Shown here: piece after piece, positions 8,195 to 17,484 of the stretch
Layout: the number at the start of each line of letters is the position of its first letter
Numbering within the stretch: the first letter of the stretch is position 1
DNA from: Spirosomataceae bacterium TFI 002
GTDB taxonomy: Bacteria > Bacteroidota > Bacteroidia > Cytophagales > Spirosomataceae
Reading direction: 5' to 3'
NCBI GenBank assembly: GCA_900230115.1
Contig: LT907983.1
Coordinates: 4,572,774-4,636,773, forward strand
DNA: 64,000 nucleotides
Position numbers and translations under genes: made by a program
The notes under the pieces: model-generated
Databases searched by the model: none
Seen by the model: the letters and a program-made list of their open reading frames with translations, nothing else
What the model was told of the DNA's origin: nothing

Positions 8195-8715
8195 AAAAAA
8201 ATAAACGATGGTTATCATCTTGTCTAAATGCAATTCTTAACTCGCACCTAGAGCTACATAAAGTAGCAATATTTTAAGTCGCCGAAGCGATATATACTCT
8301 CTCTTTGGATTACAAATGTCGGCATAAAAATCTTATCAACCAAAATAAATACAACAAACTTGAGGTATTGTATTTGTAAGTCACTAGTTAATAGTTGATT
8401 GTGAGTATGCTACTTCAAGTTAATATTAGAAAAGTACAATTCGGTAGAAATTGTGTTGTTTTTCAGTAAAGTTGAGGGTATTGTACTATTTGAGAAAGAC
8501 ATAAAAAATAAAATATTGTGAAATATGTAAAATGTGCAATATTGTTGCGAAAAATCGAAGCCTGTTTCGTCAACTAAATAGCTCAATATGTGCTGCCCGA
8601 AAATGTATATTCACTCGAAATGAGCTCATTGTATAAACATTTAATCGTTCCATAGAGCACCGATTATTGGTCAGCATGCTAAAAAACATAAGGCCAAGGA
8701 TTCAAATGGCTTTAT
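8195..8715. other. 521-bp intergenic region without a recognisable gene
   Basis: AT-rich stretch between the lysozyme-like gene and the DUF1801 gene. It must hold the promoter of the lysozyme-like gene, but I find no clear TAnnTTTG element and no reading frame with family resemblance. Near its right end, AAGGCCA (8690-8696) and TGGCTTT (8707-8713) could form a weak hairpin that ends the DUF1801 transcript. Confidence 0.5.
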
Positions 8716-9156
8716 TTACTTTTCTCTACACGAACATTCGTGGTGCTCATTGAGGTATGCAATCGTTGCTCTACACATTTTCTCAAGTGTGGCAATATTA
8801 ATATCGGATAGTTTCTTGACGTAAATACAAGCTTTTGCCATTTTAAACTTTCCAAAATCATCTAGAAGATGTTTGTTTTCATCGGTTTGGGAGAATACAT
8901 AAAGGGAAAAGGCAGCTTTGCGAGGAGAAAAAGCAATGAGTGGAGCATTCCCTTCGTGTCCGCTAGCATATTTGTAGTGATAGCTACCAAAACCTATGAT
9001 TGAAGGTCCCCACATTCTTGGTTCAAAACCAGACCATTCAGTCATCAACTCAATTAACTTGTAGCTATCTATTTTCTTTTGTTCTTGCTCCACATAAGAT
9101 GCTATGAAGTCATTGACTTTTACTTCATTCTCGGATGTCTTATTTTGCTTTGCCAT
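8716..9156 (-). CDS. DUF1801 domain protein
   Basis: Cytosolic protein of 146 aa of the DUF1801 (YdhG-like) family, sometimes called iron-chaperone-like. Features seen are EWSGFEPRMWGPSIIGFGSY (about 44-63), the block AFSPRKAAFSLYVF (about 79-92) and the C-terminal helix with LEKMCRATIAYL. The biochemical function of this family is not settled. It is a single gene with its own flanks. A second DUF1801 protein, encoded at 34823-35212, is from a different subgroup. Confidence in the family is good; no function is claimed. Confidence 0.8.
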   Translation of the reverse strand: MAKQNKTSENEVKVNDFIASYVEQEQKKIDSYKLIELMTEWSGFEPRMWGPSIIGFGSYHYKYASGHEGNAPLIAFSPRKAAFSLYVFSQTDENKHLLDDFGKFKMAKACIYVKKLSDINIATLEKMCRATIAYLNEHHECSCREK

Positions 9157-9324
9157 TTATATTTTAGTTTTTGACTGAAATGCTTGGCAATTTCTTTTAT
9201 GCTCACATTTAATGTTCCAGTCGGTGATTAAATAGAGCCGCATCAACTTACGTATGCTTGCAAGGGGCAGTTAAACGATACAGATACTCCCTTAGCACTC
9301 AAAGAAATAATAAACTAAGATAAC

Positions 9325-10794
9325 TTATATTTCGATTGTTCTAAGCGTTTTTTGAACTTGATCAAAGATAATCTCTTTGTCGGCTAATACGATAAGTGTA
9401 TCACGGGCTTCTATTTTGGTAGAGCCATTTGGAATAATATAAGTGCCATCTCTTTTGATCATTGCAATGATAGCATTTGTAGGAAAACTTAAGTCTACGA
9501 TTTTCTTATCTACGGCAAAACAGTCAGAAGTTATGAGCATTTCTTTCATTGCAGCCTTTGGGTTCTCTGCCAACAATAAGTCTACGGTAGTAAGCCTTTT
9601 TGTTTGTTCTGGAGATGCTACATTGAGCCACTTTGCAACGATAGAGAGGGTAGTGCCTTGAATAAGAATAGAGGTCACCGAAATGAAAAATACAATATTA
9701 AAAATCATGTTCGCCTTGTCAATTCCCGCCAAGAGTGGATAGGTTGCAAACACGATTGGTACTGCTCCTCTCAAGCCAACCCATGAAATATAAAACCTTC
9801 GTCTTAGTTTCATTTTGAAAAACATAAGACTAAGAAAAACCCCAATAGGACGAGCAACTAAAATAAGGAAAACCGAGATGAGTAGTCCAATTCCGATGTA
9901 AGGTATAATCTCAAATGGGAAAACAAGTAGGCCTAGGGTAAGGAATAGGACGATTTGCATTAACCAAGCCAAACCGTCAAACATTTTCATGATGGTTTTT
10001 TTATGAATCAAATCTTGATTGCCTAGGTACACTGCACATATATATATGGAAAGAAACCCGTTTCCGCCTACAAAATCGGTTGCAGAAAATGTAAGAAACA
10101 TCAAGGCGATAACTAAAACGGGGTAAAGGCCTTCAAAGTCAAGTTTGATTTTGTTGATGGTGTATTTGCTTAGTATTCCAAAAGCGAATCCTGCTAAACC
10201 ACCCAAAATCATTTGTCGCAAAAACAGTGGTACAATGGATAAAAAGCTTTGGTCTTGATTGACCACTAAAGTCAGAAAGGCTATGGTGAGCACGTAGGCC
10301 ATGGGGTCGTTACTACCACTTTCTAATTCTAATGTTGGTCTCAAGTTAGTTTTGAGTGCAAGACTTTTCGAACGAAGAATTGAGAAAACGGCTGCAGCGT
10401 CAGTAGAAGAAACAATTGAACCTAAAAGTAAGCTTTCATAAATCGTAAAGTCCGTTATGAGCCATACAAAAGTACCGAGCGACGTGGCTGTAAATAAAAC
10501 GCCTAATGTGGATAATGCGATACCTTCCCAAAGTATAGGCTTTACACCTTTCCAGCTGGTGTCTAAACCGCCAGAGAACAAGATGAAGTTAAGAGAAACA
10601 ATTCCAATGAACTGTGCGAGCTGTGGATCATTAAATCGTATGCCACCTATGCCATCAGAGCCTGCGAGCATTCCAATACACAAGAAAAGCAATAATATAG
10701 GAACACCGAACTTATAGGATGTCTTACCCGCAAAAATACTGACAAGAAGTAACAGAGAGCCTACTAGTAGTATGTTTTCAATCGTTAAATTCAT
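9325..10794 (-). CDS. nhaP2: K+/H+ (cation/proton) antiporter, CPA1 family, with C-terminal RCK_C domain
   Basis: Inner-membrane antiporter of 489 aa, the usual length for NhaP2/CvrA, which exchanges K+ for H+ and protects against internal potassium or alkali stress. About 12 hydrophobic helices span residues 5-395. Family signature residues are visible: SGGLDTS (74-80), STDAAAVFS (130-138) and ELESGSNDP (156-164), the last two containing the ion-binding acidic residues. Residues about 405-489 form a TrkA-C/RCK_C domain (for example NAIIAMIKRDGTYIIPNGST), a regulatory nucleotide- or ion-binding module. It is a single gene with a candidate promoter at 10822-10829. Confidence 0.85.
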   Translation of the reverse strand: MNLTIENILLVGSLLLLVSIFAGKTSYKFGVPILLLFLCIGMLAGSDGIGGIRFNDPQLAQFIGIVSLNFILFSGGLDTSWKGVKPILWEGIALSTLGVLFTATSLGTFVWLITDFTIYESLLLGSIVSSTDAAAVFSILRSKSLALKTNLRPTLELESGSNDPMAYVLTIAFLTLVVNQDQSFLSIVPLFLRQMILGGLAGFAFGILSKYTINKIKLDFEGLYPVLVIALMFLTFSATDFVGGNGFLSIYICAVYLGNQDLIHKKTIMKMFDGLAWLMQIVLFLTLGLLVFPFEIIPYIGIGLLISVFLILVARPIGVFLSLMFFKMKLRRRFYISWVGLRGAVPIVFATYPLLAGIDKANMIFNIVFFISVTSILIQGTTLSIVAKWLNVASPEQTKRLTTVDLLLAENPKAAMKEMLITSDCFAVDKKIVDLSFPTNAIIAMIKRDGTYIIPNGSTKIEARDTLIVLADKEIIFDQVQKTLRTIEI

Positions 10795-10821
10795 TCTTTT
10801 AATTCCAAATCGCTTACCTTA

Positions 10822-10829
10822 CAAAGGTA
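10822..10829 (-). promoter_or_regulatory. Candidate -7 element for antiporter gene
   Basis: Read on the minus strand the sequence is TACCTTTG, an exact match to the Bacteroidota -7 consensus TAnnTTTG, 28 bp upstream of the antiporter ATG. No convincing -33 TTTG is found at the usual spacing, so this is tentative. Confidence 0.4.
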
Positions 10830-11065
10830 CTTCTTCTAAGCAAGGAAGTTGACATATCAATCTCGTAGTTTTTAGCTTTTTCTTCTTAAATATTGAAGGA
10901 TATTGAGAAGCTGTCCTAAAATCAAAATAAATGGAGAGTTTGTACACTATTGTAGGCTTGAACAGACTTAAAGTGCTTTTACTTTTTTCGTACCAAACGA
11001 GCACTACTTGGCAAGAGTAAATATTGTAAAACCCTACTGTTTCTTTGACAAGTATTTTTTTGAGT

Positions 11066-12637
11066 CTATTCTACAATCATTACCTGCTTTTGATTTTGGG
11101 GAGCCATTTTAAAATCAACTACATCTTTTAGTACTACCTGATTTCTATTCAGATTTTCATGAAATGAAACATTTTCCAAATTGATTCCCTTTACATCATC
11201 AAAAATTAAGGCTGGTCTGAAATCGTCATCGTCTAACTTAAGAGAAACATTTTTGAACTGAATACCTTCTGCATGTCTCACATAAAATGCCCAAGATGGT
11301 AACTCTGGAAACATAGTGAATTCAGGGTATCCTTTTATTTCTTCAGGGACATCTTTCAGTCTGCTAAGTGGAACATAGGCTTGCCCTTTGGTAGCTCTTC
11401 CAGGATATGAAATTTCGATGTTTTCGAGTACAACATTTTGAACATTATGTCCAGGTATGCCTGTAATAGAGGCTGGATAAGGATTGTGGTGTTGACTTGG
11501 TTCCCGTGCTCGAATGTCATAGTTAATATCTGGTCTGCCCAACGGGACCTGTACTTTTATGTTTTTCATATGTACATTCCTTACAATGCCAGGTTTGCTT
11601 CCATCTCGATGTCCCAATCGAATGAAAATAGAGTTACCTGTGTTGACCGCAACAAGGTTAGAGATTTTGATGTTTTCGATTATTGCACCATCCACTGATT
11701 CCAGAGCAATGGCAGAGCGATAAGTATCAAATACTTTTATGTTCTCTATTGTGACATTCTTAAACCCACTATATGATGCTGTTCCAAATTTTATGGCACT
11801 TGCTCCAGAGCGTATGGTGCAATTGGCAATATAAATGGACTCATTTGCATAGCCAATGTAATACGATTTAAGGCAAATTCCGTCGTCGGCGGAGTTGACA
11901 TCGCAATTGGTGATTCTCACATTTTTAGAATCTGTGATATCCATACCATCGTTATTCCAATATGCTCGATTATAAATATTGAGACCATCCAGTGTCAGGT
12001 TTGTACATAACTCAAATGAAAGCCCCCAGCAAGCTGAGTTTCTAAAGCTTGTTTGTGTGAGTTTAACATTTTCGCAGGTGGAAAAACGAAGAAGCTTAGG
12101 TCTCATTTTTTCATTTGGTCTATTTGACCTGTAAGAGTAATCTGGATCAATTACAATACCTGCATGATGAAGACTATCAATGTGTATGGCAAGTTCTTGA
12201 CCTTGGCCGTCGATTGTTCCTGTTCCCGAAATTGAGATATTGTCTGCCTTAAAAGCAACTATGAGAGCGAGTTGAGAATTGTCGTCTTTTTTAATGGCCT
12301 CTGGTCTGCCATTCATTTCGAGACTTCTGTAGTGACTAGGAATAGTGCTTCCCAATAAAATGGCATCTTTTTTTAAGTGAAGCTCTACATTACTTTTTAA
12401 TTCAATGGTACCTGTCAAGTACTTGCCCTTAGATACCAATAGCCTTCCTCCACCATTTTTGTGAGCAGCATCAATTGCTTTTTGAATTGCTATGGTATTT
12501 AATGTGATACCATCACCTACTGCACCATAGTTTGTAATACTATATTCTTTTACTTTTTGAGCTTTAGAGTCCGTACCACAGAATGCAATGAATAGTACAG
12601 TGGTGATAAGTAAGGTTAGGTTTGTCTTCAATTTCAT
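11066..12637 (-). CDS. Exported GH28 polygalacturonase-like glycoside hydrolase
   Basis: Secreted enzyme of 523 aa from the ATG at 12637. The longer frame to 12733 adds 32 residues before an obvious signal peptide (1-26, ending SKA) and is rejected. GH28 enzymes cleave galacturonan-type pectin by inversion on a right-handed beta-helix. Seen here: the N-terminal YGAVGDGITLNT module, NNDGMD (228-233, equivalent to NTDG) and ADDGICLKS (250-258) with the catalytic Asp pair 251-252. The expected GHG His motif is replaced by SGASAIKFG, as in rhamnogalacturonase or exo-acting branches, so the substrate may not be plain polygalacturonate. It stands alone, with no SusCD or transporter partners nearby. 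Confidence 0.85.
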   Translation of the reverse strand: MKLKTNLTLLITTVLFIAFCGTDSKAQKVKEYSITNYGAVGDGITLNTIAIQKAIDAAHKNGGGRLLVSKGKYLTGTIELKSNVELHLKKDAILLGSTIPSHYRSLEMNGRPEAIKKDDNSQLALIVAFKADNISISGTGTIDGQGQELAIHIDSLHHAGIVIDPDYSYRSNRPNEKMRPKLLRFSTCENVKLTQTSFRNSACWGLSFELCTNLTLDGLNIYNRAYWNNDGMDITDSKNVRITNCDVNSADDGICLKSYYIGYANESIYIANCTIRSGASAIKFGTASYSGFKNVTIENIKVFDTYRSAIALESVDGAIIENIKISNLVAVNTGNSIFIRLGHRDGSKPGIVRNVHMKNIKVQVPLGRPDINYDIRAREPSQHHNPYPASITGIPGHNVQNVVLENIEISYPGRATKGQAYVPLSRLKDVPEEIKGYPEFTMFPELPSWAFYVRHAEGIQFKNVSLKLDDDDFRPALIFDDVKGINLENVSFHENLNRNQVVLKDVVDFKMAPQNQKQVMIVE

Positions 12638-12829
12638 GTTAAAATAGACTTTTGGAAAATAATTCAATATGACGGCTTGGTGGCTAATTCTAGTACGCAT
12701 TATCAATTGAAAAAATGGACTAAAGAATTTCAAATGTTAAATTAGTTATAAACTAAAAAGGAATTTGCACCACTGATCTAAAAAACTATTTCCTGAGCTT
12801 TATATTAATGCTGAACAAGACTAGTTCAT

Positions 12830-14314
12830 TTATTTTTCCTCATGTTGAGATAACTTCGTATGGGCTGCTTTACCTACTTTTATTACGATTTCAATTATTT
12901 CTTCCATGTCTTTTTCGGTAGTTCTGAAGTTGACAACACAAGCTCTTAAGCAATACTTTTCATCTACCATTGCATTGGAAAGAAAGGCTTCTCCACCAGC
13001 TTGCAATTGATTTAGGATTTCTTCATTTAGTTTATTAAGATAAGTTTCTTTATTGGTTTCAGAACTTGGGATATATCGAAAAGTAGTGATGCTTAGGTTT
13101 TGAGATATTGCCTCTAAGTTTGGATGCTTAATTGCCAATTTGAAAAGTAGTTCGGACAGTGCAATGTCTTCACTTATGAGTTTTTCGTATCCTTTTCTAC
13201 CTAATTGCTGTAAGGTAAGCCAAACTTTAAGTGCTCTGAACCCTCGAGAGTTTTGAAGGCCATATTCATAGAAGTTATGAGTTATTTCGCCTTGATTTGT
13301 ATTGAAATTATAATACTCAGGGTTTGAGCTAAAAGTGTCAATTAAGTGCTGTGGATTTTTAACAAGTGTGCAGCCTGCTTCTAGAGGACTGTATAACCAC
13401 TTATGAGGATCCAATGCTATAGAGTCAGCTTCTTCCATTCCTTCAAAATGATGCTTTTGATTGGGAACAACTGCAGCAGGAGCACCATAGGCACCATCTA
13501 TATGGAACCACAAATCGTGTTTTTTGCAAATTGCGGCCAATTCGCTAAGGTTATCAACCACACCTGTACTTACATCGCCTGCGGTGCCTACCACCATGAT
13601 GGGTTTGTAGCCATTTGCTAAATCTTCTTTTATCGTAAGTTCCAAGGCTACAGTGTCCATTCTATTGCTTATGTCGGTAGGAATCCAACGCACAGCATTA
13701 GAGCCAAAACCAAATAAGATAGCAGCTTTATCTATCCAAGTATGGGTAGTTTTTGAGCAATAGATAGCTAATTTATCGGCACTATTCATGCCTTCTTCTT
13801 TTATGCTTTTAGGGGCTTTGGCTGTTCTTGCGGCTAAAAATGCCGTAAAGTTGGCCATGTTTCCTCCGCTTACGAGTATACCTCCGTAGCTGGGTTGTAC
13901 ACCAATGAATTCACACAACCATTGAATAGTTTGTTTCTCAATTGCTGTAGCCATTGGGCTGAGTATTTGTGCACCTACATTGGGATTAACTGCAGATGCC
14001 AAAAGGTCTGCCAAAGCTCCCATTGGTGCTGGAGAGGAGGTTATGTATCCTAAAAACTTTGGGTGTCCGTTAAATAATGAGTGATCAAATAGTAGGTCAG
14101 TTGTTTTAGAAACTAAACCTGCTCCTTCTTGGCCGTTTTCGGGTAAGGAAGTGTTCTCCAATAAGTCTCGTATTTGACTTGAGCTTTCATTCGGAGTTAC
14201 TGGTCTTTCCTCTATACTGTCAAAGAAATCAGAAACACTGTCAATTAACTGATAACCAATTTTCCTGAATTCTTCTTTACTCATCTCAATTGATGAACTT
14301 TTGGTTTTTCTCAT
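12830..14314 (-). CDS. PLP-dependent group II amino-acid decarboxylase (aromatic-L-amino-acid decarboxylase-like)
   Basis: Cytosolic enzyme of 494 aa, typical length for group II decarboxylases, which release CO2 from an amino acid such as tryptophan, tyrosine, DOPA or glutamate. The PLP pocket is complete: GGNMANFTA (150-158), H191 stacking on the cofactor in TTHTW, HIDGAYGAP (271-279) with D273, and the Schiff-base Lys305 in LDPHKW. The N-terminal PNVGAQILSP loop supports the aromatic decarboxylase branch over glutamate decarboxylase. It is flanked by unrelated genes and no transporter is adjacent. Substrate cannot be read from the sequence. Confidence 0.85.
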   Translation of the reverse strand: MRKTKSSSIEMSKEEFRKIGYQLIDSVSDFFDSIEERPVTPNESSSQIRDLLENTSLPENGQEGAGLVSKTTDLLFDHSLFNGHPKFLGYITSSPAPMGALADLLASAVNPNVGAQILSPMATAIEKQTIQWLCEFIGVQPSYGGILVSGGNMANFTAFLAARTAKAPKSIKEEGMNSADKLAIYCSKTTHTWIDKAAILFGFGSNAVRWIPTDISNRMDTVALELTIKEDLANGYKPIMVVGTAGDVSTGVVDNLSELAAICKKHDLWFHIDGAYGAPAAVVPNQKHHFEGMEEADSIALDPHKWLYSPLEAGCTLVKNPQHLIDTFSSNPEYYNFNTNQGEITHNFYEYGLQNSRGFRALKVWLTLQQLGRKGYEKLISEDIALSELLFKLAIKHPNLEAISQNLSITTFRYIPSSETNKETYLNKLNEEILNQLQAGGEAFLSNAMVDEKYCLRACVVNFRTTEKDMEEIIEIVIKVGKAAHTKLSQHEEK

Positions 14315-14408
14315 ATTTGGCTATTTCTTGTAACTAGGCTTTCTATAAAGATAGGATTTTATTCCTTCAACTAGAACCACAGGCTACATAGATGAGCTAA
14401 AAATCCGC

Positions 14409-15320
14409 CTATTGAAAGTAAATGAGCATGTGATTTACATCTTCGGCATCTGGAATATGATCGGTTCCGAAGGTTTTTCCATTGAGGTGATAATCAACTA
14501 CTAGAATCAAAGCAGCTTCATCGGTGAGGATGCAAGAAGGATGTTTAATATTCGCAGTGATATTGCCGTTGTTGACTGCTTTCAAGACATTGAGAGTTCC
14601 GGACCCGAGTGGGGCAACCTTCACGACATCACTTCCAAAATTTACGGACTGACCTGGAAGTTTCTTTTTGTTGAGAAAGTTTAACCATAAAGTATATGTT
14701 CCATTCGGAATCATTCCTTGAAGCGAAATTTTGGTGTTGGAAGAATTTCCATTGCAGCTAACTTCTACTGTTCCTTTTGCTGTTTTCCATTCTGATAGTG
14801 ACAAATGGTGTCCCGTGGGAGTTTTGATAGGTGTTAATAGACCTATAGGTGTATCAAAAACGTTTCTTGCGTAAATAGCTTCATTGGGCAATAGAGGAAC
14901 CGTGCCTTCTTGGTTTTTTATTTCTCCAAAAATATCAATGCTATCAATGTTTGTTCTTGCTACAAGAGGCAGCGATTGAATCGTAAAATCTACGGTCTTT
15001 TCAACACCAGAATTAACTTCAATATCTATTGGGTCTTTAGAGGAAATATTCGTACCCAGCGGAGGTATTAGTGTTACTTTATAAGAACCATTTTGATTGA
15101 TTTTAAACTCAAAAACTCCTGACGAATTTGTGCTTTCTTGAAAACTTTGGAGTGAATTAAATACTATTATTTTCGAATTTGGATAAGTATTGCCATTTTT
15201 ATCTTTCACAGTACCTTTTAGCTCTTTTGGAGATTTAATTGGTTCTTGCGTTTCTCCTCCACACGAATTGAATAAAAAAGCAATTACTAAAATGATGATG
15301 ATATTTAGTGCTTGTTTCAT
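14409..15320 (-). CDS. Lipoprotein with carboxypeptidase-regulatory-like domain
   Basis: Lipoprotein of 303 aa: hydrophobic leader then FLFNSC with lipidated Cys20 followed by GGE, an outer-membrane-type sorting context in Bacteroidota. Residues about 34-110 form a carboxypeptidase-regulatory-like/CNA-B beta-sandwich (LKGTVKDKNGNTYPNSK, then SSGVFEFKI). The C-terminal half (about 155-303) is a second beta-rich domain with GTYTLWLNFLNK and TDEAALILVVDYH, resembling domains that bind or present small ligands. I do not recognise the function. It is divergently transcribed from the VCBS-repeat gene at 15492. Confidence 0.75.
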   Translation of the reverse strand: MKQALNIIIILVIAFLFNSCGGETQEPIKSPKELKGTVKDKNGNTYPNSKIIVFNSLQSFQESTNSSGVFEFKINQNGSYKVTLIPPLGTNISSKDPIDIEVNSGVEKTVDFTIQSLPLVARTNIDSIDIFGEIKNQEGTVPLLPNEAIYARNVFDTPIGLLTPIKTPTGHHLSLSEWKTAKGTVEVSCNGNSSNTKISLQGMIPNGTYTLWLNFLNKKKLPGQSVNFGSDVVKVAPLGSGTLNVLKAVNNGNITANIKHPSCILTDEAALILVVDYHLNGKTFGTDHIPDAEDVNHMLIYFQ

Positions 15321-15491
15321 AATACATCAAATTATATAAGTTATTGATATTAAATTACTTCCATCTAGTTAAGTTAGTTCATAAATTAGGAAGATGGAAG
15401 CTTTAGGACTTAAAATATTATGATACAATGTGTTAGATTTAAAGTCTTGAAGTAGCCATGAACCAATTGATCTACGTTTAAACAATTTGAA

Positions 15492-17465
15492 ATGATTTTA
15501 GTCAAAAACACTTTTTGGGCAAAAATACCTTTTGCAATCTGCGTTTGCTTGTTTTTCAATAGTGAAACAGCTTACTCTCAAAATACCAGTGACTTTAAAA
15601 TGTTGGAGTACCAAAACCCAAAACTTAGCGTGGATTTGGGTGTGGGTTTGTGGGCTTGGCCGCTACCAATGGATTATGACAATGATGGAGATATGGATTT
15701 GTTAGTTTCTTGTCCAGATAAGCCATCAAATGGAACCTATTTTTTTGAGAATAAATCTAAAAAAGGTGACAAAGAGATAGTTTTTGAAAAAGGAATTTTA
15801 TTGGGCCCTGGACTTAAGAACCTTCAAATTTCTTATGTGAATGGTCAGCCAAGTGTGTTAGGGGAGGGGATAGAATTTCAAAATTTTCAAACTCAGCTGT
15901 TCAGTAATCCCAAGGTGTTGTATGACAAAGAAGAAATAGCTAAAAACCATAAAAAGGTTCGTTTTAATCAATGGAAACAAGTGGATTATGACGACGATGG
16001 AGATCTGGATATGTTAGTAGGAATAGACGATTGGGTAGATTATGGCTGGGATAATGCTTTTGACAAGAAAGGAAATTGGACAAATGGACCATTGCGTGGT
16101 TTTGTTTATTACTTGGAAAACATAAATGGAAAATATGAAAACAGAGGGAAAATATTAGCCGATAATAAACCGATCGACGTTTATGGGGCACCGTCACCCA
16201 ATATGTATGATTTTGATGGTGATGGCGACCTTGATTTAATATGTGGGGAGTTTCTAGATCGCTTAATTTGGTTTGAAAATGTTGGTTCGCGTAGCAAGCC
16301 AATCTTTGCAGCTTCTAGGTTTCTAAGCAACGAGTCTGGGTTGATAAAGATGGACCTTGAAATGATTATTCCAAGTGGGGTAGATTGGGACAATGACGGT
16401 GACATAGATTTGGTAATAGGTGACGAAGATGGAAGAGTTGCCTTAGTTGAAAACACAGGGAATGTAATAGATCGTATGCCACAGTTCAAAAGCCCAAAGT
16501 ATTTTCAGCAAAAGGCTGATAAAGTGAAATTTGGAGCTTTGGTAACACCTTTTGCAGTTGATTGGGATGATGATGGAGACGACGATATTATATGTGGAAA
16601 CTCTGCTGGATACATTGGTTTTATTGAAAACCTTGGAGGGCAATGGGCGAGTCCAGTTTTGATTGAAGCTAATGGGAAACCTATTAGGTATCAAGCAGGT
16701 GAGAATGGCTCTATACAGGGACCCGCAGAAGCTAAGTGGGGTTACACTACACTATCTGTTGCAGATTGGGATGGTGATGGTTTGAAGGACATTCTCGTGA
16801 ATTCTATATGGGGCAAAGTTACTTGGCATAAGAATATTGGTAAAAAAGGGAAACCGGTTATGGATGAATCCCAAACAGTAATGATGGATTGGGGAAATAG
16901 TGAAATTCCAAAGCCGAGTTGGAATTGGTGGTCACCAGAAACCACAGAATTGGCAACTCAATGGCGAACAACTCCAAATGCCATTGATTGGAATAAAGAT
17001 GGGCTTATGGACTTGGTAATGCTAGATCACGAAGGCTATTTATCTTATTTTGAACGGTTTAAAAAGGACGGCTTACTTATGCTAAAGCCAGGGAATCGTA
17101 TATTTTATGGAACAAAAGGTTCTGCGTTTACAAATAGAAACGAGGTGAAAAGCAAAGATTACGGGCCTCTTCGCTTAAATGTTGGCGAAGCTGGAGGAAG
17201 TGGCAGGCGAAAGTGGTGTTTTGTCGATTGGGACGAAGATGGTGATCTTGATATAATGGTAAATGGGACGAATATGGTATTCTTTGAGAATATAGGTACA
17301 AAAGACGGTAAAGTCGAACTGGCATTTAGGGGGGATATTTCGAAACAAATACTTGCTGGTCATACTACTTCACCTACGATGATTCGACTGCATAAAAATG
17401 CTGCCCCAACCTTGCTTGTCGGGGCAGAAGATGGTTTTCTATACCTATTCGATAAGAAAAATTGA
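15492..17465 (+). CDS. Secreted FG-GAP/VCBS repeat propeller protein
   Basis: Exported protein of 657 aa with a signal peptide (1-30, ending AYSQ). At least eight calcium-loop repeats of the form DxDxDGxxD are visible: DYDNDGDMD (about 61), DYDDDGDLD, DFDGDGDLD, DWDNDGDID, DWDDDGDDD, DWDGDGLKD, DWNKDGLMD and DWDEDGDLD. They are evenly spaced over the whole length, as in integrin-like beta-propellers. Such proteins in Bacteroidota often bind or act on polysaccharides at the surface, but none of the catalytic residues of a known lyase is evident. It is convergent with the outer-membrane gene, with only 19 bp between the two stops. Confidence 0.85.
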   Translation: MILVKNTFWAKIPFAICVCLFFNSETAYSQNTSDFKMLEYQNPKLSVDLGVGLWAWPLPMDYDNDGDMDLLVSCPDKPSNGTYFFENKSKKGDKEIVFEKGILLGPGLKNLQISYVNGQPSVLGEGIEFQNFQTQLFSNPKVLYDKEEIAKNHKKVRFNQWKQVDYDDDGDLDMLVGIDDWVDYGWDNAFDKKGNWTNGPLRGFVYYLENINGKYENRGKILADNKPIDVYGAPSPNMYDFDGDGDLDLICGEFLDRLIWFENVGSRSKPIFAASRFLSNESGLIKMDLEMIIPSGVDWDNDGDIDLVIGDEDGRVALVENTGNVIDRMPQFKSPKYFQQKADKVKFGALVTPFAVDWDDDGDDDIICGNSAGYIGFIENLGGQWASPVLIEANGKPIRYQAGENGSIQGPAEAKWGYTTLSVADWDGDGLKDILVNSIWGKVTWHKNIGKKGKPVMDESQTVMMDWGNSEIPKPSWNWWSPETTELATQWRTTPNAIDWNKDGLMDLVMLDHEGYLSYFERFKKDGLLMLKPGNRIFYGTKGSAFTNRNEVKSKDYGPLRLNVGEAGGSGRRKWCFVDWDEDGDLDIMVNGTNMVFFENIGTKDGKVELAFRGDISKQILAGHTTSPTMIRLHKNAAPTLLVGAEDGFLYLFDKKN

Positions 17466-17484
17466 TTGCTTGTAGAGACCTGCC

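Noticed and set aside
8690-8713. Terminator hairpin near the DUF1801 stop
   Set aside because: One mismatch in a 7-bp stem; mentioned only as weak possibility within the intergenic entry.
10819-11004. 61-aa minus-strand frame between the antiporter and GH28 genes
   Set aside because: No family resemblance, Lys/Phe-rich low-complexity sequence, and it overlaps the antiporter promoter candidate.
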